Positions 1 through 8,181 of a DNA stretch of 64,000 nucleotides are shown piece after piece. A program made the position numbers and the translations under genes. Source of the DNA: Paeniglutamicibacter sulfureus (GTDB lineage Bacteria > Actinomycetota > Actinomycetes > Actinomycetales > Micrococcaceae). The notes beneath the pieces were generated by a model. That model was not told where the DNA came from, did not search any database, and worked only from the letters and a program-made list of their open reading frames with translations. The number at the start of each line of letters is the position of its first letter. Within the stretch, counting starts at the first letter, position 1. The DNA lies in contig NZ_JAULBL010000002.1 of NCBI RefSeq assembly GCF_030512175.1, forward strand, positions 1,238,149 to 1,302,148, written 5' to 3'.

Positions 1-196
1 ATTCATGGTTCACGCTCTGCCCGTCGGCAAAAAAGACAGCATCCAGGCAACCGCGCTCGGCAATCCGGGCAAGTTCCTCGTAGTAGGAAATGTCGCCGAC
101 GCGGTCGGCGCTGGAGTCGGGGTGGCGCCATCCCATGGTGTGGTGGCCCGCCCCGTAGATGAAGGCGTTCAGGTGCAATTGGCGTGTGGCGTCCAC
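1..196 (-). CDS. NtaA/SnaA/DszA-family flavin-dependent monooxygenase (N-terminal part, cut by window edge)
   Basis: Reading the minus strand from GTG at 196 gives an open frame to the window edge. It begins VDATRQLHLNAFIYGAGHH and continues with WRHPDSSADRVGDISYYEEL and ARIAERGCLDAVFFADGQS. This is the characteristic N-terminus of the nitrilotriacetate-monooxygenase-like LLM flavin oxidoreductases, which use FMNH2 from a separate reductase to oxygenate small substrates. An in-frame TAA lies three codons upstream of the GTG, so this start is nearly forced; only a weak purine run precedes it. It follows the SDR gene by about 17 nt on the same strand, so the two probably share a transcript under the TPP riboswitch. 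The substrate is unknown; the context suggests a thiamin-related compound. About 65 residues are visible out of a usual 430-450. Confidence 0.85.
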   Translation of the reverse strand, partial: MDATRQLHLNAFIYGAGHHTMGWRHPDSSADRVGDISYYEELARIAERGCLDAVFFADGQSVNHE

Positions 197-213
197 GATG
201 CTTTACCGGACCC

Positions 214-978
214 CTAGTTCATCACCAGGCCGCCGTCGACAACCAGGTTCTGCCCGGTCACCGCCCGGGACCACGGTGAAGCGAACAGCAGTGCGGCGTC
301 GGCGAACTCCGCCGGGGAAGTGACCCTGCGCAGTGGCGTGGAGCCGGCGATCAGGTCGAAGACCGCTTCCGGGGTGGCGGCGGAGGCATCGGTGGTGCGA
401 AGCAGGCCGCCGGAGATCATGTTCACGCGGATGTTTTCCGGGCCGAGGTCGGCCGCGAACGTGCGGGTCATGGCCAGCAGGGCAGCCTTGGCCGCGGTGT
501 AGTCGTGGTAGGGGACCACGGGGTTCTGGAAGAGGTTTGTCCCGATGTTGACGATGTTGCCAAAGCCCGCGGTTCTCATGCCGGGCAGGGTTGCCTGGAT
601 CGTGTTCAGCGCACCGCCAACGATGCCGGTGAACTGCTCCCCGAAAGCCATGTAGCCGATTCCATCGGCCTTGGCACGGGCGTCGCCATTGAACGAAAAA
701 TCGGGCAGGGCGTTGTTGACGACAGTGGTGATGGGAGCACCAAAATGTTCGTGCGCCCCGGCCACCAATTGGGAGACTTGATCCGTGTTCGCGACATCGG
801 CTTGGACCGCGATCGCGCGATCGGCCCCGAACTCGGCTGCCAGTTCCCGGGCGGCGGTTTCGCTGGAGCGGTAGTTCAATACGAGCCGTGCGCCCTCGCG
901 CGCAAAGGCCCGGGCCAGGTCTGCCCCGAGTCCGCGTCCGGCCCCGGTGATCAACACGATTTGGTCCTTGATAAGCAT
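214..978 (-). CDS. SDR-family oxidoreductase (FabG-like) under TPP riboswitch control
   Basis: Classical short-chain dehydrogenase of 254 residues. It has the NAD(P)-binding motif TGAGRGLG near residue 13, an NNA-type element (VVNNALPDF), the active-site YxxxK in HDYTAAKAAL, and a C-terminal GQNLVVDGGLVMN typical of 3-oxoacyl reductase-like SDRs. I chose ATG 978 over the longer frame to 1107 because an AAGGGTG ribosome site precedes it and the 43 extra residues resemble no SDR and overlap the riboswitch. It is the first gene of a probable operon with the downstream flavin monooxygenase. Expression should fall when thiamin pyrophosphate is plentiful. That points to salvage or modification of a thiamin precursor rather than fatty-acid synthesis, although the true substrate cannot be read from sequence. 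Confidence 0.9.
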   Translation of the reverse strand: MLIKDQIVLITGAGRGLGADLARAFAREGARLVLNYRSSETAARELAAEFGADRAIAVQADVANTDQVSQLVAGAHEHFGAPITTVVNNALPDFSFNGDARAKADGIGYMAFGEQFTGIVGGALNTIQATLPGMRTAGFGNIVNIGTNLFQNPVVPYHDYTAAKAALLAMTRTFAADLGPENIRVNMISGGLLRTTDASAATPEAVFDLIAGSTPLRRVTSPAEFADAALLFASPWSRAVTGQNLVVDGGLVMN

Positions 979-983
979 TTCTT

Positions 984-1011
984 GCACCCTTCTGTTGGGC
1001 GAAGGGATGCC
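984..1011 (-). promoter_or_regulatory. Expression platform: Shine-Dalgarno sequestering hairpin
   Basis: On the minus strand GCATCCCTTC (1010-1001) can pair with GAAGGGTGC (992-984), which contains the SDR ribosome site; a single-base bulge is needed. The anti-SD arm GGCATCCCTTCGC (1011-999) is also an exact 13-nt complement of the aptamer 3' end (1083-1071). The two pairings exclude each other. This is the expected design of a translational OFF switch: ligand holds the aptamer together and frees the anti-SD arm to cover the ribosome site. Confidence 0.75.
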
Positions 1012-1070
1012 ATGGAACCAGCCGACGGGCGTCCAGGAATTTGGGGTACGAGGGCAGTTCAAGCCGGACC

Positions 1071-1146
1071 GGCATCCCTTCGCTCGGATTATCGAGATCA
1101 GGTTCAACGGGTCTATCTCTCAGCCGCCAGGCGGCACCCCGTGTCG
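1071..1146 (-). promoter_or_regulatory. TPP riboswitch (THI element) aptamer
   Basis: The minus strand carries the conserved THI-box order. GGGGTGCC comes first, then GGCTGAGA (CTGAGA at 1123-1118), then CCGTTGAACCTGATCTCG (TTGAACCTGAT at 1107-1097), then the GATAATCCGAGCGAAGGGA end. These are the pyrimidine- and pyrophosphate-sensor segments of the thiamin pyrophosphate aptamer. The element starts about 165 nt upstream of the SDR start and lies in the 306-nt gap between the SDR gene and divergent tex. I see no intrinsic terminator between aptamer and start codon, so control is probably translational. Confidence 0.95.
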
Positions 1147-1284
1147 AGTCCTGTGGCCAACGTAGCACCGGTACGGGGCAATCCCCGAATCAAGGGCAAG
1201 GACGGAGGCGACACACGCCAGGCGTCGCCGGTCGGTGTCCGCGGGCAGTGCTACGGATGCGGCAAACTAGTGTGGGTGAGCCAG

Positions 1285-3663
1285 ATGCGAATAATCCAGA
1301 CCATTGCCGCCGAGTTAACTTCCGGGGGTGCTTCGGTTGCCGACTGGCAGGTGAAGGCCGCCGTCGAATTGCTCGATGCCGGATCGACCGTCCCCTTCAT
1401 TGCCCGATACCGCAAGGAAGCCACCGGAACCCTGGACGACACCCAGCTGCGCCTGCTTGAGGAGCGGCTGCGCTACCTGCGTGAATTGGAGGACCGCCGG
1501 GAAGCGATCCTGAAGGCCATCGAGGAGCAGGGGAAACTCACCGACGAGCTGCGGGCCGCCATCATGGCCGCCGGCACCAAGGCCGAATTGGAGGACCTGT
1601 ATCTGCCTTACAAGTCCAAGCGCCGCACCCGCGCCCAGATCGCCCGCGAGGCCGGACTCGAGCCGCTGGCCGACTCGCTGATCCGCGATCCCGCCCAGGA
1701 TCCCGAAGCGTTGGCAGCCACCTTCCTAAACCCCGAGCACGAGGTCAATGCGGCATCCGATGCCCTGGCCGGTGCCCGGGCCATTCTCACCGAACGTGCC
1801 TCGCAGGACGCGGTGCTTGTGTCCGAATTGCGCGAACGGCTGTGGACACGAGGGAAGATCTCGTCCAAGATCGCATCCGGCGCCCCTGCCGCGGATGCCT
1901 CGAAGTTCTCCGACTACGAAGACTTCGTGCAGCCCGTTGCCACCCAGCCCTCGCACCGCATCCTCGCGCTGCTGCGCGGGGAACGCGAGGGTGCGCTGAG
2001 CCTGGAGCTGGCCGAGGCCGACCCGCGCGACGAGGCGGCGCTCACCGAGGCGCGGGCCGGATATGAGGCCGCCGTCGCCCGTTCGCTGGGCATCAAGGCC
2101 GCTGCCGATGCGCCGGCCGGCAAGTGGCTGGCACAAACCGTTCGCCTGGCCTGGCGCGGACGCCTGTTGGCACGGTTGGAGGCGGATCTGCGCACGCGGC
2201 TCTTCGAGGCCGCGGAGGAAGCCAGTGTCAAGGTCTTCGCCGCCAACCTGCGCGACGTGCTGCTGGCCGCCCCTGCCGGAAACCGGGCCGTGCTGGGGCT
2301 GGACCCCGGGTTGCGCACCGGGGTGAAGGTTGCCGTCGTCGACGCCACCGGCAAAGTGGTCGACATTGCCACCATCTACCCGCACGCCCCGGCCAACAAA
2401 TGGGATGCCTCCGTGGCGACCCTGGTGGCACTGGCGACCAAGCACGGCACCGAACTGATTGCCGTGGGCAACGGGACCGCAAGCCGCGAGACCGACAAGC
2501 TGGCCGGCGAGGTCATCGCCAAGCTGACCAACAAGCCTGCCAAGGTCATCGTCTCCGAGGCCGGGGCATCGGTGTATTCGGCGTCGGCGCTGGCAAGCGC
2601 CGAGTTGCCGGACCTGGATGTCTCCATCCGAGGTGCGGTGTCCATTGCCCGCCGACTGCAGGATCCGCTGGCCGAACTGGTGAAGATCGAACCCAAGTCA
2701 ATCGGCGTGGGCCAGTATCAGCACGATTTGACCCCGGCCAAGCTTGACCGCTCCCTGGATGCCGTGGTCGAGGACTGCGTCAACGCCGTCGGCGTGGATG
2801 TGAACACCGCATCCCCGGCGCTGCTGGCCCGGGTGGCCGGAGTCGGTTCGTTGCTGAGCCGCAACATCGTCGAACACCGCAATGCGAACGGCCCTTTCAC
2901 CACCCGCCGGTCCCTGTTGAAGGTTCCGCGCCTGGGAGCCAAGGCCTTTGAGCAATGTGCCGGATTCCTGCGCATCACCGGCGGCAAGCAGCCGCTGGAT
3001 GCCTCCGCCGTGCACCCCGAGGCGTACGGGCTGGCCGAAACCCTGCTGGCAGCCGCCGACGCCGGCAACCAGTCGGTGGCCACCCTGAATGCCGCAGACT
3101 TTGTCACCGAGCAATTCGGCCTGCCCACGGTCAAGGACGTGATCGCCGAACTGGTGCGGCCTGCCCGTGACCCGCGCCCGGACTTCAAGACCGCTAACCT
3201 CAAGGAAGGCGTGGAAAAGATCGGCGACCTGCAAGTCGGCATGATCCTGGAAGGCACCGTTTCCAATGTGGCAGCCTTCGGTGCTTTCGTTGACGTGGGA
3301 GTCCACCAAGACGGACTGGTCCATGTCTCGGCGATGAGCAACAAGTTTATTTCCGATCCACGCGAAGTCGTCACATCGGGCCAGGTTGTCAAGGTCAAGG
3401 TGCTGGAGGTCGACCCGGAACGCAAGCGCATCTCGCTTACCCTGCGCCTGGATGACGAGCCCGGGGCCAAAGCCGAGCGGACGGACCGGGCACCGCGAGG
3501 CAACGGGCAGCGCAACGAACAGCGGGGCCAACGCCCGGCACGCGGCGGCGAGGGAAACCAGCGCGGCGGCAAACCGCAACAGCACCGGCCGGCCAGCGCC
3601 CCCGGGTCGAACGCAAACACCGCCATGGCCGAGGCCCTGCGCCGCGCCGGCTTGAGCAGCTAG
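1285..3663 (+). CDS. tex: Tex-family RNA-binding transcription accessory protein
   Basis: A 792-residue Tex/S1 RNA-binding protein. In order it shows: the N-terminal Tex helical region (WQVKAAVELL, then STVPFIARYRKEATG, highly conserved); a YqgF/RNase H-like domain starting VLGLDPGLRTGVKVAV near residue 340; helix-hairpin-helix motifs around VGVDVNTASPALLARVAGVG; and an S1 domain (GMILEGTVSNVAAFGAFVDV) near residue 650. A low-complexity Arg/Gly/Gln tail follows. Tex proteins bind nucleic acid and RNA polymerase and affect transcription and stress tolerance; the exact mechanism is unsettled. ATG 1285 is preferred; an in-frame GTG at 1276 is a close alternative. The open frame extends further upstream but that part is antisense to the SDR and the riboswitch. 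A hairpin terminator follows. Confidence 0.95.
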   Translation: MRIIQTIAAELTSGGASVADWQVKAAVELLDAGSTVPFIARYRKEATGTLDDTQLRLLEERLRYLRELEDRREAILKAIEEQGKLTDELRAAIMAAGTKAELEDLYLPYKSKRRTRAQIAREAGLEPLADSLIRDPAQDPEALAATFLNPEHEVNAASDALAGARAILTERASQDAVLVSELRERLWTRGKISSKIASGAPAADASKFSDYEDFVQPVATQPSHRILALLRGEREGALSLELAEADPRDEAALTEARAGYEAAVARSLGIKAAADAPAGKWLAQTVRLAWRGRLLARLEADLRTRLFEAAEEASVKVFAANLRDVLLAAPAGNRAVLGLDPGLRTGVKVAVVDATGKVVDIATIYPHAPANKWDASVATLVALATKHGTELIAVGNGTASRETDKLAGEVIAKLTNKPAKVIVSEAGASVYSASALASAELPDLDVSIRGAVSIARRLQDPLAELVKIEPKSIGVGQYQHDLTPAKLDRSLDAVVEDCVNAVGVDVNTASPALLARVAGVGSLLSRNIVEHRNANGPFTTRRSLLKVPRLGAKAFEQCAGFLRITGGKQPLDASAVHPEAYGLAETLLAAADAGNQSVATLNAADFVTEQFGLPTVKDVIAELVRPARDPRPDFKTANLKEGVEKIGDLQVGMILEGTVSNVAAFGAFVDVGVHQDGLVHVSAMSNKFISDPREVVTSGQVVKVKVLEVDPERKRISLTLRLDDEPGAKAERTDRAPRGNGQRNEQRGQRPARGGEGNQRGGKPQQHRPASAPGSNANTAMAEALRRAGLSS

Positions 3664-3686
3664 CACCGGCCCACCGCGCCACGGCA

Positions 3687-3719
3687 TCCGGTGGCGGCCC
3701 CGAATGGTCCGCCACCGGA
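3687..3719 (+). terminator. Hairpin terminator after tex
   Basis: An 11-bp perfect stem (TCCGGTGGCGG with its complement) around an 11-nt loop starts 23 nt after the tex stop. No U-tract follows, as is common in actinobacteria. Confidence 0.6.
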
Positions 3720-3835
3720 AACCCGGCGCGTTGCCACGGATATCGGGCCACGCGAAAGGTGGCGTACCGTTGTCTGCGATGCCCCACGCTCCGGAGGGGC
3801 ATTCCGGCCGCGAAACACACTGAGAGAAGCCCGCA

Positions 3836-4231
3836 ATGGATGGCGAAACACTGAGCGAATTGATCATGACGGTATTCATGGTGCTGCTCATGGTTGCCAT
3901 GGCCTACATGATCAAAGCCGCGGCCACCGGACAAATCAGGCGTAATGCCTGGATCGGGATCCGCACCGCAGCCCTGACCCACTGCGACAAGTGCTGGCTG
4001 CTGGGCCATCACGCGGCGGCGAACAAGAGCACCATAGGCTGTTGGCTGGCCGCAGTGATCATGGCAGCCGGAGGCCTCCTCTCAACATTGGTGACGCTAC
4101 CTGGCTTTGTCCATCCCGCAGCCCTGATGGCGGGGCTGGCCGTCATGCTGGTCGGCCTGTTTCTTGGGGTGCGCGACGGCCACCGGGCGGCTGCCAAGAT
4201 CCATGCCGGGCAGCGCATCGTTTCCTCTTAA
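3836..4231 (+). CDS. SdpI/YhfL-family small membrane protein
   Basis: 131 residues with three predicted membrane segments: about 9-29 (VFMVLLMVAMAYMIKAA), 69-90 and 96-115. The loop after helix 1 carries the SdpI signature NAWIGIRTAA followed by a conserved Trp and a His pair (CWLLGHHAA). In Bacillus SdpI is an immunity and signalling protein for the SdpC toxin. Most actinobacterial homologues, like this one, have no toxin gene nearby, so their role is unknown. It is a stand-alone gene between two hairpins, 172 nt after tex. Confidence 0.8.
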   Translation: MDGETLSELIMTVFMVLLMVAMAYMIKAAATGQIRRNAWIGIRTAALTHCDKCWLLGHHAAANKSTIGCWLAAVIMAAGGLLSTLVTLPGFVHPAALMAGLAVMLVGLFLGVRDGHRAAAKIHAGQRIVSS

Positions 4232-4255
4232 ACCCGTCGAGACCAAGGCATGCGA

Positions 4256-4278
4256 ACCAAGGTGAGCATCACCTTGGT
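4256..4278 (+). terminator. Perfect 10-bp hairpin after the SdpI-like gene
   Basis: ACCAAGGTGA, loop GCA, then TCACCTTGGT: a perfect 10-bp stem 24 nt past the stop codon. No U-run follows. Confidence 0.6.
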
Positions 4279-4322
4279 AGCCCTTCGCCGGTACGAAATG
4301 CATGACATATTTAGCCCGAGGT

Positions 4323-4338
4323 AAGTACGGCCATACTT
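4323..4338. promoter_or_regulatory. 16-bp imperfect palindrome upstream of ferritin
   Basis: AAGTACGGCCATACTT is symmetric except for the two central mismatched pairs and lies 39 bp before the ferritin start. Position and symmetry suit a repressor or activator site, possibly iron- or redox-responsive, but it does not match the AGG-N4-CCT iron boxes seen at 40.7 and 41.9 kb. Confidence 0.35.
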
Positions 4339-4376
4339 CGGTGACAAGCCCCCGCGGAGCGCGTAGCGTGTGTGCC

Positions 4377-4865
4377 ATGGAACTTACAGGAAAGCTTGCC
4401 GACGCATTCAACGACCAGATCACCCTGGAACTCCAGGCCTCAACGGTGTACCGCCAGTTGGCCATCGAAATGGATGTCCTGAGCCTGCCCGGCATCGCCG
4501 CATGGTTCCGTGCACAGTCCGCCGAGGAACTGGTACACGCGGAGAAGTTCATCGCCCACATGACCAACCGTGGAGCACACCCGGCGATCGGCGCCATCGG
4601 TGCCCCCGGGCTGAACGTGGTAACGGTTGACGGTGCTTTCCAGGCCTCCCTTGACCACGAGAAGAAGGTCTCCGAATCCATCCGGGACCTCTACCGCCTG
4701 GCCCACAACGAGGGCGACATCGACTCGGTGCCGATGCTGACCTGGTTCATCGAGGAACAGGTCGAAGAGGAAGCCACCGTCGGTGAAATCCTGGACCGCG
4801 TGAAGATGATCAACAACGATGGCAACGGCCTGCTTCGCCTGGACAGCGAACTGGCTGCACGCTAG
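4377..4865 (+). CDS. ftn: Ferritin (non-haem iron storage)
   Basis: A 162-residue ferritin of normal bacterial length with a complete four-helix ferroxidase pattern: QITLELQASTVYRQL (helix A Glu/Tyr), SAEELVHAEKFIAHM (helix B Glu and His), and WFIEEQVEEEATVGEIL (helix D). It should oxidise Fe(II) and store it as a ferric core in a 24-mer in the cytoplasm. ATG 4377 gives the canonical MELTGKLADAFNDQI N-terminus; the frame is open to 4302 but those residues do not belong to the family. The gene is monocistronic, preceded by a 16-bp palindrome and followed by a strong hairpin. Storage here complements the two siderophore importers at 37-48 kb. Confidence 0.95.
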   Translation: MELTGKLADAFNDQITLELQASTVYRQLAIEMDVLSLPGIAAWFRAQSAEELVHAEKFIAHMTNRGAHPAIGAIGAPGLNVVTVDGAFQASLDHEKKVSESIRDLYRLAHNEGDIDSVPMLTWFIEEQVEEEATVGEILDRVKMINNDGNGLLRLDSELAAR

Positions 4866-4903
4866 AAACCATCGTCGCGGAGTTGCCCGTGGCGAAGATG
4901 TGA

Positions 4904-4936
4904 TCAAGGCCCCCGGTCCGCGACTGGGGGCCTTGA
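4904..4936 (+). terminator. 11-bp hairpin terminator after ferritin
   Basis: TCAAGGCCCCC pairs perfectly with GGGGGCCTTGA around an 11-nt loop. The rest of the gap to 5162 holds no gene I can support and probably contains the promoter of the SH3 protein. Confidence 0.75.
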
Positions 4937-5162
4937 CCGTGTGTGCAATAACATGGGGTAAGGCATGTCCAGGTGCCGCGCCTCGATACGTGGTTGTTCG
5001 TGAACGATCCTGGCGAACCGTGACGCCGTGCAAGACGTTGCTCCATGCATTCCATTCCCAGGTCAACCACTTGTTCAGTGAGGTCATAACCGTGTTTCAC
5101 GTCCGTGCACGTATGGCATTGACCAACCCCGGATCGGGCGCTTTCGGGTGGAGACTGTCCGC

Positions 5163-6113
5163 ATGAAGAAACTCGACTTCGCACGCACCGAGCCGATTTC
5201 CGCCCCGGTGGAAGCCTCGGGACCCACGCACCGGACCTCCGCGGAACTCAAGCTGCGCAAAGGGGCTGGCCGGCATTACGCGGTCCAGTACCTGATTCCC
5301 CAGAGCACCCCGGTCTACCTGCTTCGAGTCAGCGGGCTATGGGCCAGCGTGCAGCACGGACAGACCTTTGGCTGGCTCCCGGCCCAATGTCTCGAACGAC
5401 TCGAAGCGCCCCGGCAGCCCCCGCAGGTTCCCGTACGTCCGGTCGCCGGCCAGCTGCCGGAAAATCCCGCATCGGTGGGCGGAGCCCCCAGCGCGCCGGA
5501 AGTGCCGGACGAAGACTTCATACCCACCCACCGCAGCACTGCCGACCTGAACCTGCGCAAGGGCTCTGGCACCAACTATCCGGTGCTGCGCGTGCTGGCG
5601 GCAAACATCCAGGTCCGGAAGGTTGACGAACTTGGCACCTGGGCCAAGATCTCCACCGGCAAGGACGTCGGCTGGGTTCCCAGCGCCTACCTGGCTCGCA
5701 TCAACGTGAGCCGCCCCGCCACCGGCATACAGGCCATGGCACCAACCGAGTTCACGACCACCGTGCGCTTGAACGTCCGCAAGGACGCCGGCGACCGCTT
5801 CCCGATCCTGCGCATCATGCAGGCCGGAACCTTGGTGAAGGTCAACGGGAAACTAGGACCATGGCGAAGGATCATGCTGGATCAGGAAACCGGCTGGGTC
5901 CCGGCGAGCCAGCTCCAGTTGCGCTACGTGGTCTCGAAGACCCCCGTCACCATCACCGAGACCACGCTCTACCGGGGTGCCTCGGCAAACTACCGCGCCA
6001 TCGCGCAGCTGGCTGTCGGCGAGCAACTGGAAGTCATTGCCAGCCGCGGACAATGGACCAAAGTCCGCGCTGGGCGGCTTGAAGGCTGGGTCCACAGTTC
6101 CCACTTGGGATGA
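5163..6113 (+). CDS. Four-repeat bacterial SH3 (SH3b) protein without a signal peptide
   Basis: 316 residues made almost entirely of four SH3b repeats of about 60-65 residues. Each has a TxxLNLRKGxG-type opening (ELKLRKGAG, DLNLRKGSG, RLNVRKDAG and a divergent TTLYRGASA) and ends in a GWVP or GWLP turn. SH3b modules usually bind peptidoglycan cross-bridges in exported hydrolases. This protein has no hydrophobic N-terminus (MKKLDFARTEPISAPVEASG), so it is either cytoplasmic, exported by another route or mis-started. ATG 5163 is supported by GGTGGAG nine nt upstream; a GTG at 5148 lies in the same frame but has no ribosome site. It is the first of three SH3b genes in 6.5 kb. Confidence 0.8.
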   Translation: MKKLDFARTEPISAPVEASGPTHRTSAELKLRKGAGRHYAVQYLIPQSTPVYLLRVSGLWASVQHGQTFGWLPAQCLERLEAPRQPPQVPVRPVAGQLPENPASVGGAPSAPEVPDEDFIPTHRSTADLNLRKGSGTNYPVLRVLAANIQVRKVDELGTWAKISTGKDVGWVPSAYLARINVSRPATGIQAMAPTEFTTTVRLNVRKDAGDRFPILRIMQAGTLVKVNGKLGPWRRIMLDQETGWVPASQLQLRYVVSKTPVTITETTLYRGASANYRAIAQLAVGEQLEVIASRGQWTKVRAGRLEGWVHSSHLG

Positions 6114-6261
6114 CACGGCCAATTTGCCGCGGCAGCTTCCTGCCACTTGGTGTCCTTATTGCCTAAAGTAAGGCTCTGGGGGTAGAAGAACTTGGTAATG
6201 TCCCCGCACACGCAACTATTGTGGATTCCTTGCGGGGCCACAACCGTTCAAAGGACGCGCC

Positions 6262-8181
6262 TTGACGATGGCCACACCGAAATACATTCGTGCCCTTTTC
6301 GCGGGGGTGTTGGCGGCAGGAATGGTTTTCACCGCGCTGCCGGCAACCTCCCAGGTCCGTGTCAACGCCGATTCCGGCAGCAAGGTCCGCGTCGGCAATT
6401 TCGCTTTGCCGCTTGACCCCGACACGTACCGAATGACCTCCCCGATGGGGCCGCGTTGCATGCCGGTGGTGGGAGGGTCGACCCACCACCTGGGTCAGGA
6501 CATGGGCACAAGGGACAACGCCCCGATCTATGCGGTGGCCGCAGGCACCGTGCGCAAAGTCGTCAACGGCACCGGATCGACCTCAGGGCAAGTGGTGGTT
6601 ACCCACCGCATCGACGGGGGAACCTACGAGTCGGCCTACATGCACATGTGGCCCAACGACGTCTTGGTCAAAACGGGCCAAAAGGTCGCGGCAGGACAAA
6701 AGATTGCCCTGGTGGGCTCCTCGGGGCCATCCACCGGCCCACACCTGCACCTGGAAATCTGGAAGGATCGCTTCTACTCCAGCGATTCGAACGTTCGCAA
6801 CCCCCGTGCCTTCCTCAAGGACCGCGGGCTGGACCTGAACTCCCATGCCACCGCCACTTACGCAGAGTCGCTGAAGACTTGCACCTATTATGCGCGAGGC
6901 AAGGCCGAGCTCTTTGCCTCGGCTTCCGCCGACTCGAAGGTCCTGGCCAGGCCGAACCGCAACGCCCCTGTCAGCAGCAAACCCGGTGCCATCAACGGAC
7001 TTCGTAACGGGTCCTTTGTCAAGGTCAAGTACGGCTCGGTTACCGGTTGGATGAACCGATTTGCCGTCACGCCCTATGAATTGGGGGCAGCACCCGAGGG
7101 GTCGATGACATCCACGGGAACCGTCACCAACGGTGTCCGGGTGCCCTTTGCCAAATACAGCAACCCCTATGGCTTGAACATGCGCTCCGGCGCGGCCACC
7201 TGGTACTCGAAGCTCCTGATGATTCCCGCCGGCACCACTTTCGAAGCCTATGAAAGCTCCGCTGGCTGGTTGCGCGTGAAGTACAAGGGAACCGAAGGCT
7301 GGGTATCGGCAAGCTTGGCGCGCAAGACCGCGTCCATCGACCAGACTAAACTACCCGCAACCCACGAAGTCCTTCGTGACCTCAAGCTGCGTTCCGGGGC
7401 CGGGACCACGTATCAGGAAACCCATCCTCTCAAGCGAGGCGCAAAAGTTGCGGTGCGCCAGGTACGGGGCGGCTGGTCCCAGATTCAATCCGGGAAGCAC
7501 TCCGGATGGGTCAGCTCGGCGGACATGAAGAAAATCGGATCAGCGACGCCCCAGACGGCAAAGCCACCGGTAGCCAAGCCCACGCCAACCAAGGCAACGC
7601 ATGAGACCACCGCGAATCTGAACATGCGCGCGGGGGCCGGCACCAACACCAAGATCGTCAAGGTCCTGCGCAGCGGAACCGACGTCATCGAACTCCGTCG
7701 CCAAGGCACCTGGAGCAATATCAAGGCCGGGAACGCCGCCGGATGGGTCAGCAACAAGTACCTGCGCGTCATCAAGCCTGCCGCAACGAAGCCGCCGGTG
7801 GTCCAGTCGGTGAAGAAGGCGACCTACACGTCCAAGGCGAAGGTCGTTGCGCGCAAGAGCGCGAGTGCGAAGGCCGCGGCGGTCGTGAGCATTCCTGCCA
7901 AGACGAACGTGACGGTGGATGCTAGGAGCGGTTCGTGGCTGCGTGTGAAGTATGCGGGCAAGACCGGGTGGGTTCCGGCGAACCAATTGTCCGCCTACAA
8001 GGCACCGGCCAAGCCGAGGCCGCCGGTGGTCCAGTCGGTGAAGAAGGCGACCTACACGTCCAAGGTGAAGGTCGTTGCGCGCAAGAGCGCGAGTGCGAAG
8101 GCCGCGGCGGTCGTGAGCATTCCTGCCAAGAAGAACGTGACGGTGGATGCGAAGAGCGGTTCGTGGCTGCGTGTGAAGTAA
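6262..8181 (+). CDS. Secreted M23 metallopeptidase with SH3b repeats, prematurely terminated
   Basis: Signal peptide at about 1-31, with a hydrophobic stretch ALFAGVLAAGMVFTALPA. An M23 (LytM-type) peptidase domain covers about 50-180 with all zinc ligands: His76 and Asp80 in HHLGQD, and His161/His163 in GPHLHLEIW. SH3b repeats continue to the end. It should cut peptidoglycan cross-bridges outside the cell. The TTG start at 6262 has AAAGGA six nt upstream; an ATG at 6268 is the alternative. Translation stops at TAA 8179-8181, inside the second of three near-identical 228-bp repeats where the sister repeats read TAT (Tyr). The frame stays open beyond it to 8643, so the intact protein would have about 793 residues. 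The 639-residue product keeps the enzyme but loses the last SH3b units. Confidence 0.85.
   Translation: MTMATPKYIRALFAGVLAAGMVFTALPATSQVRVNADSGSKVRVGNFALPLDPDTYRMTSPMGPRCMPVVGGSTHHLGQDMGTRDNAPIYAVAAGTVRKVVNGTGSTSGQVVVTHRIDGGTYESAYMHMWPNDVLVKTGQKVAAGQKIALVGSSGPSTGPHLHLEIWKDRFYSSDSNVRNPRAFLKDRGLDLNSHATATYAESLKTCTYYARGKAELFASASADSKVLARPNRNAPVSSKPGAINGLRNGSFVKVKYGSVTGWMNRFAVTPYELGAAPEGSMTSTGTVTNGVRVPFAKYSNPYGLNMRSGAATWYSKLLMIPAGTTFEAYESSAGWLRVKYKGTEGWVSASLARKTASIDQTKLPATHEVLRDLKLRSGAGTTYQETHPLKRGAKVAVRQVRGGWSQIQSGKHSGWVSSADMKKIGSATPQTAKPPVAKPTPTKATHETTANLNMRAGAGTNTKIVKVLRSGTDVIELRRQGTWSNIKAGNAAGWVSNKYLRVIKPAATKPPVVQSVKKATYTSKAKVVARKSASAKAAAVVSIPAKTNVTVDARSGSWLRVKYAGKTGWVPANQLSAYKAPAKPRPPVVQSVKKATYTSKVKVVARKSASAKAAAVVSIPAKKNVTVDAKSGSWLRVK

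Noticed and set aside
505-1284. Long open upstream extension of the tex frame
   Set aside because: It is antisense to the SDR gene and runs through the TPP riboswitch; the translated sequence has no Tex similarity, which begins only at 1285.
4866-5162. Open frames in the gap between ferritin and the SH3b protein
   Set aside because: The frames on both strands cross the ferritin terminator or the downstream start, lack ribosome sites and show no family pattern.
4937-6261. A c-di-AMP (ydaO-type) riboswitch upstream of the wall-hydrolase genes
   Set aside because: Such elements often precede actinobacterial hydrolase genes, so I looked for the conserved segments in the gaps at 4937-5162, 6114-6261 and 10033-10191, and found none.
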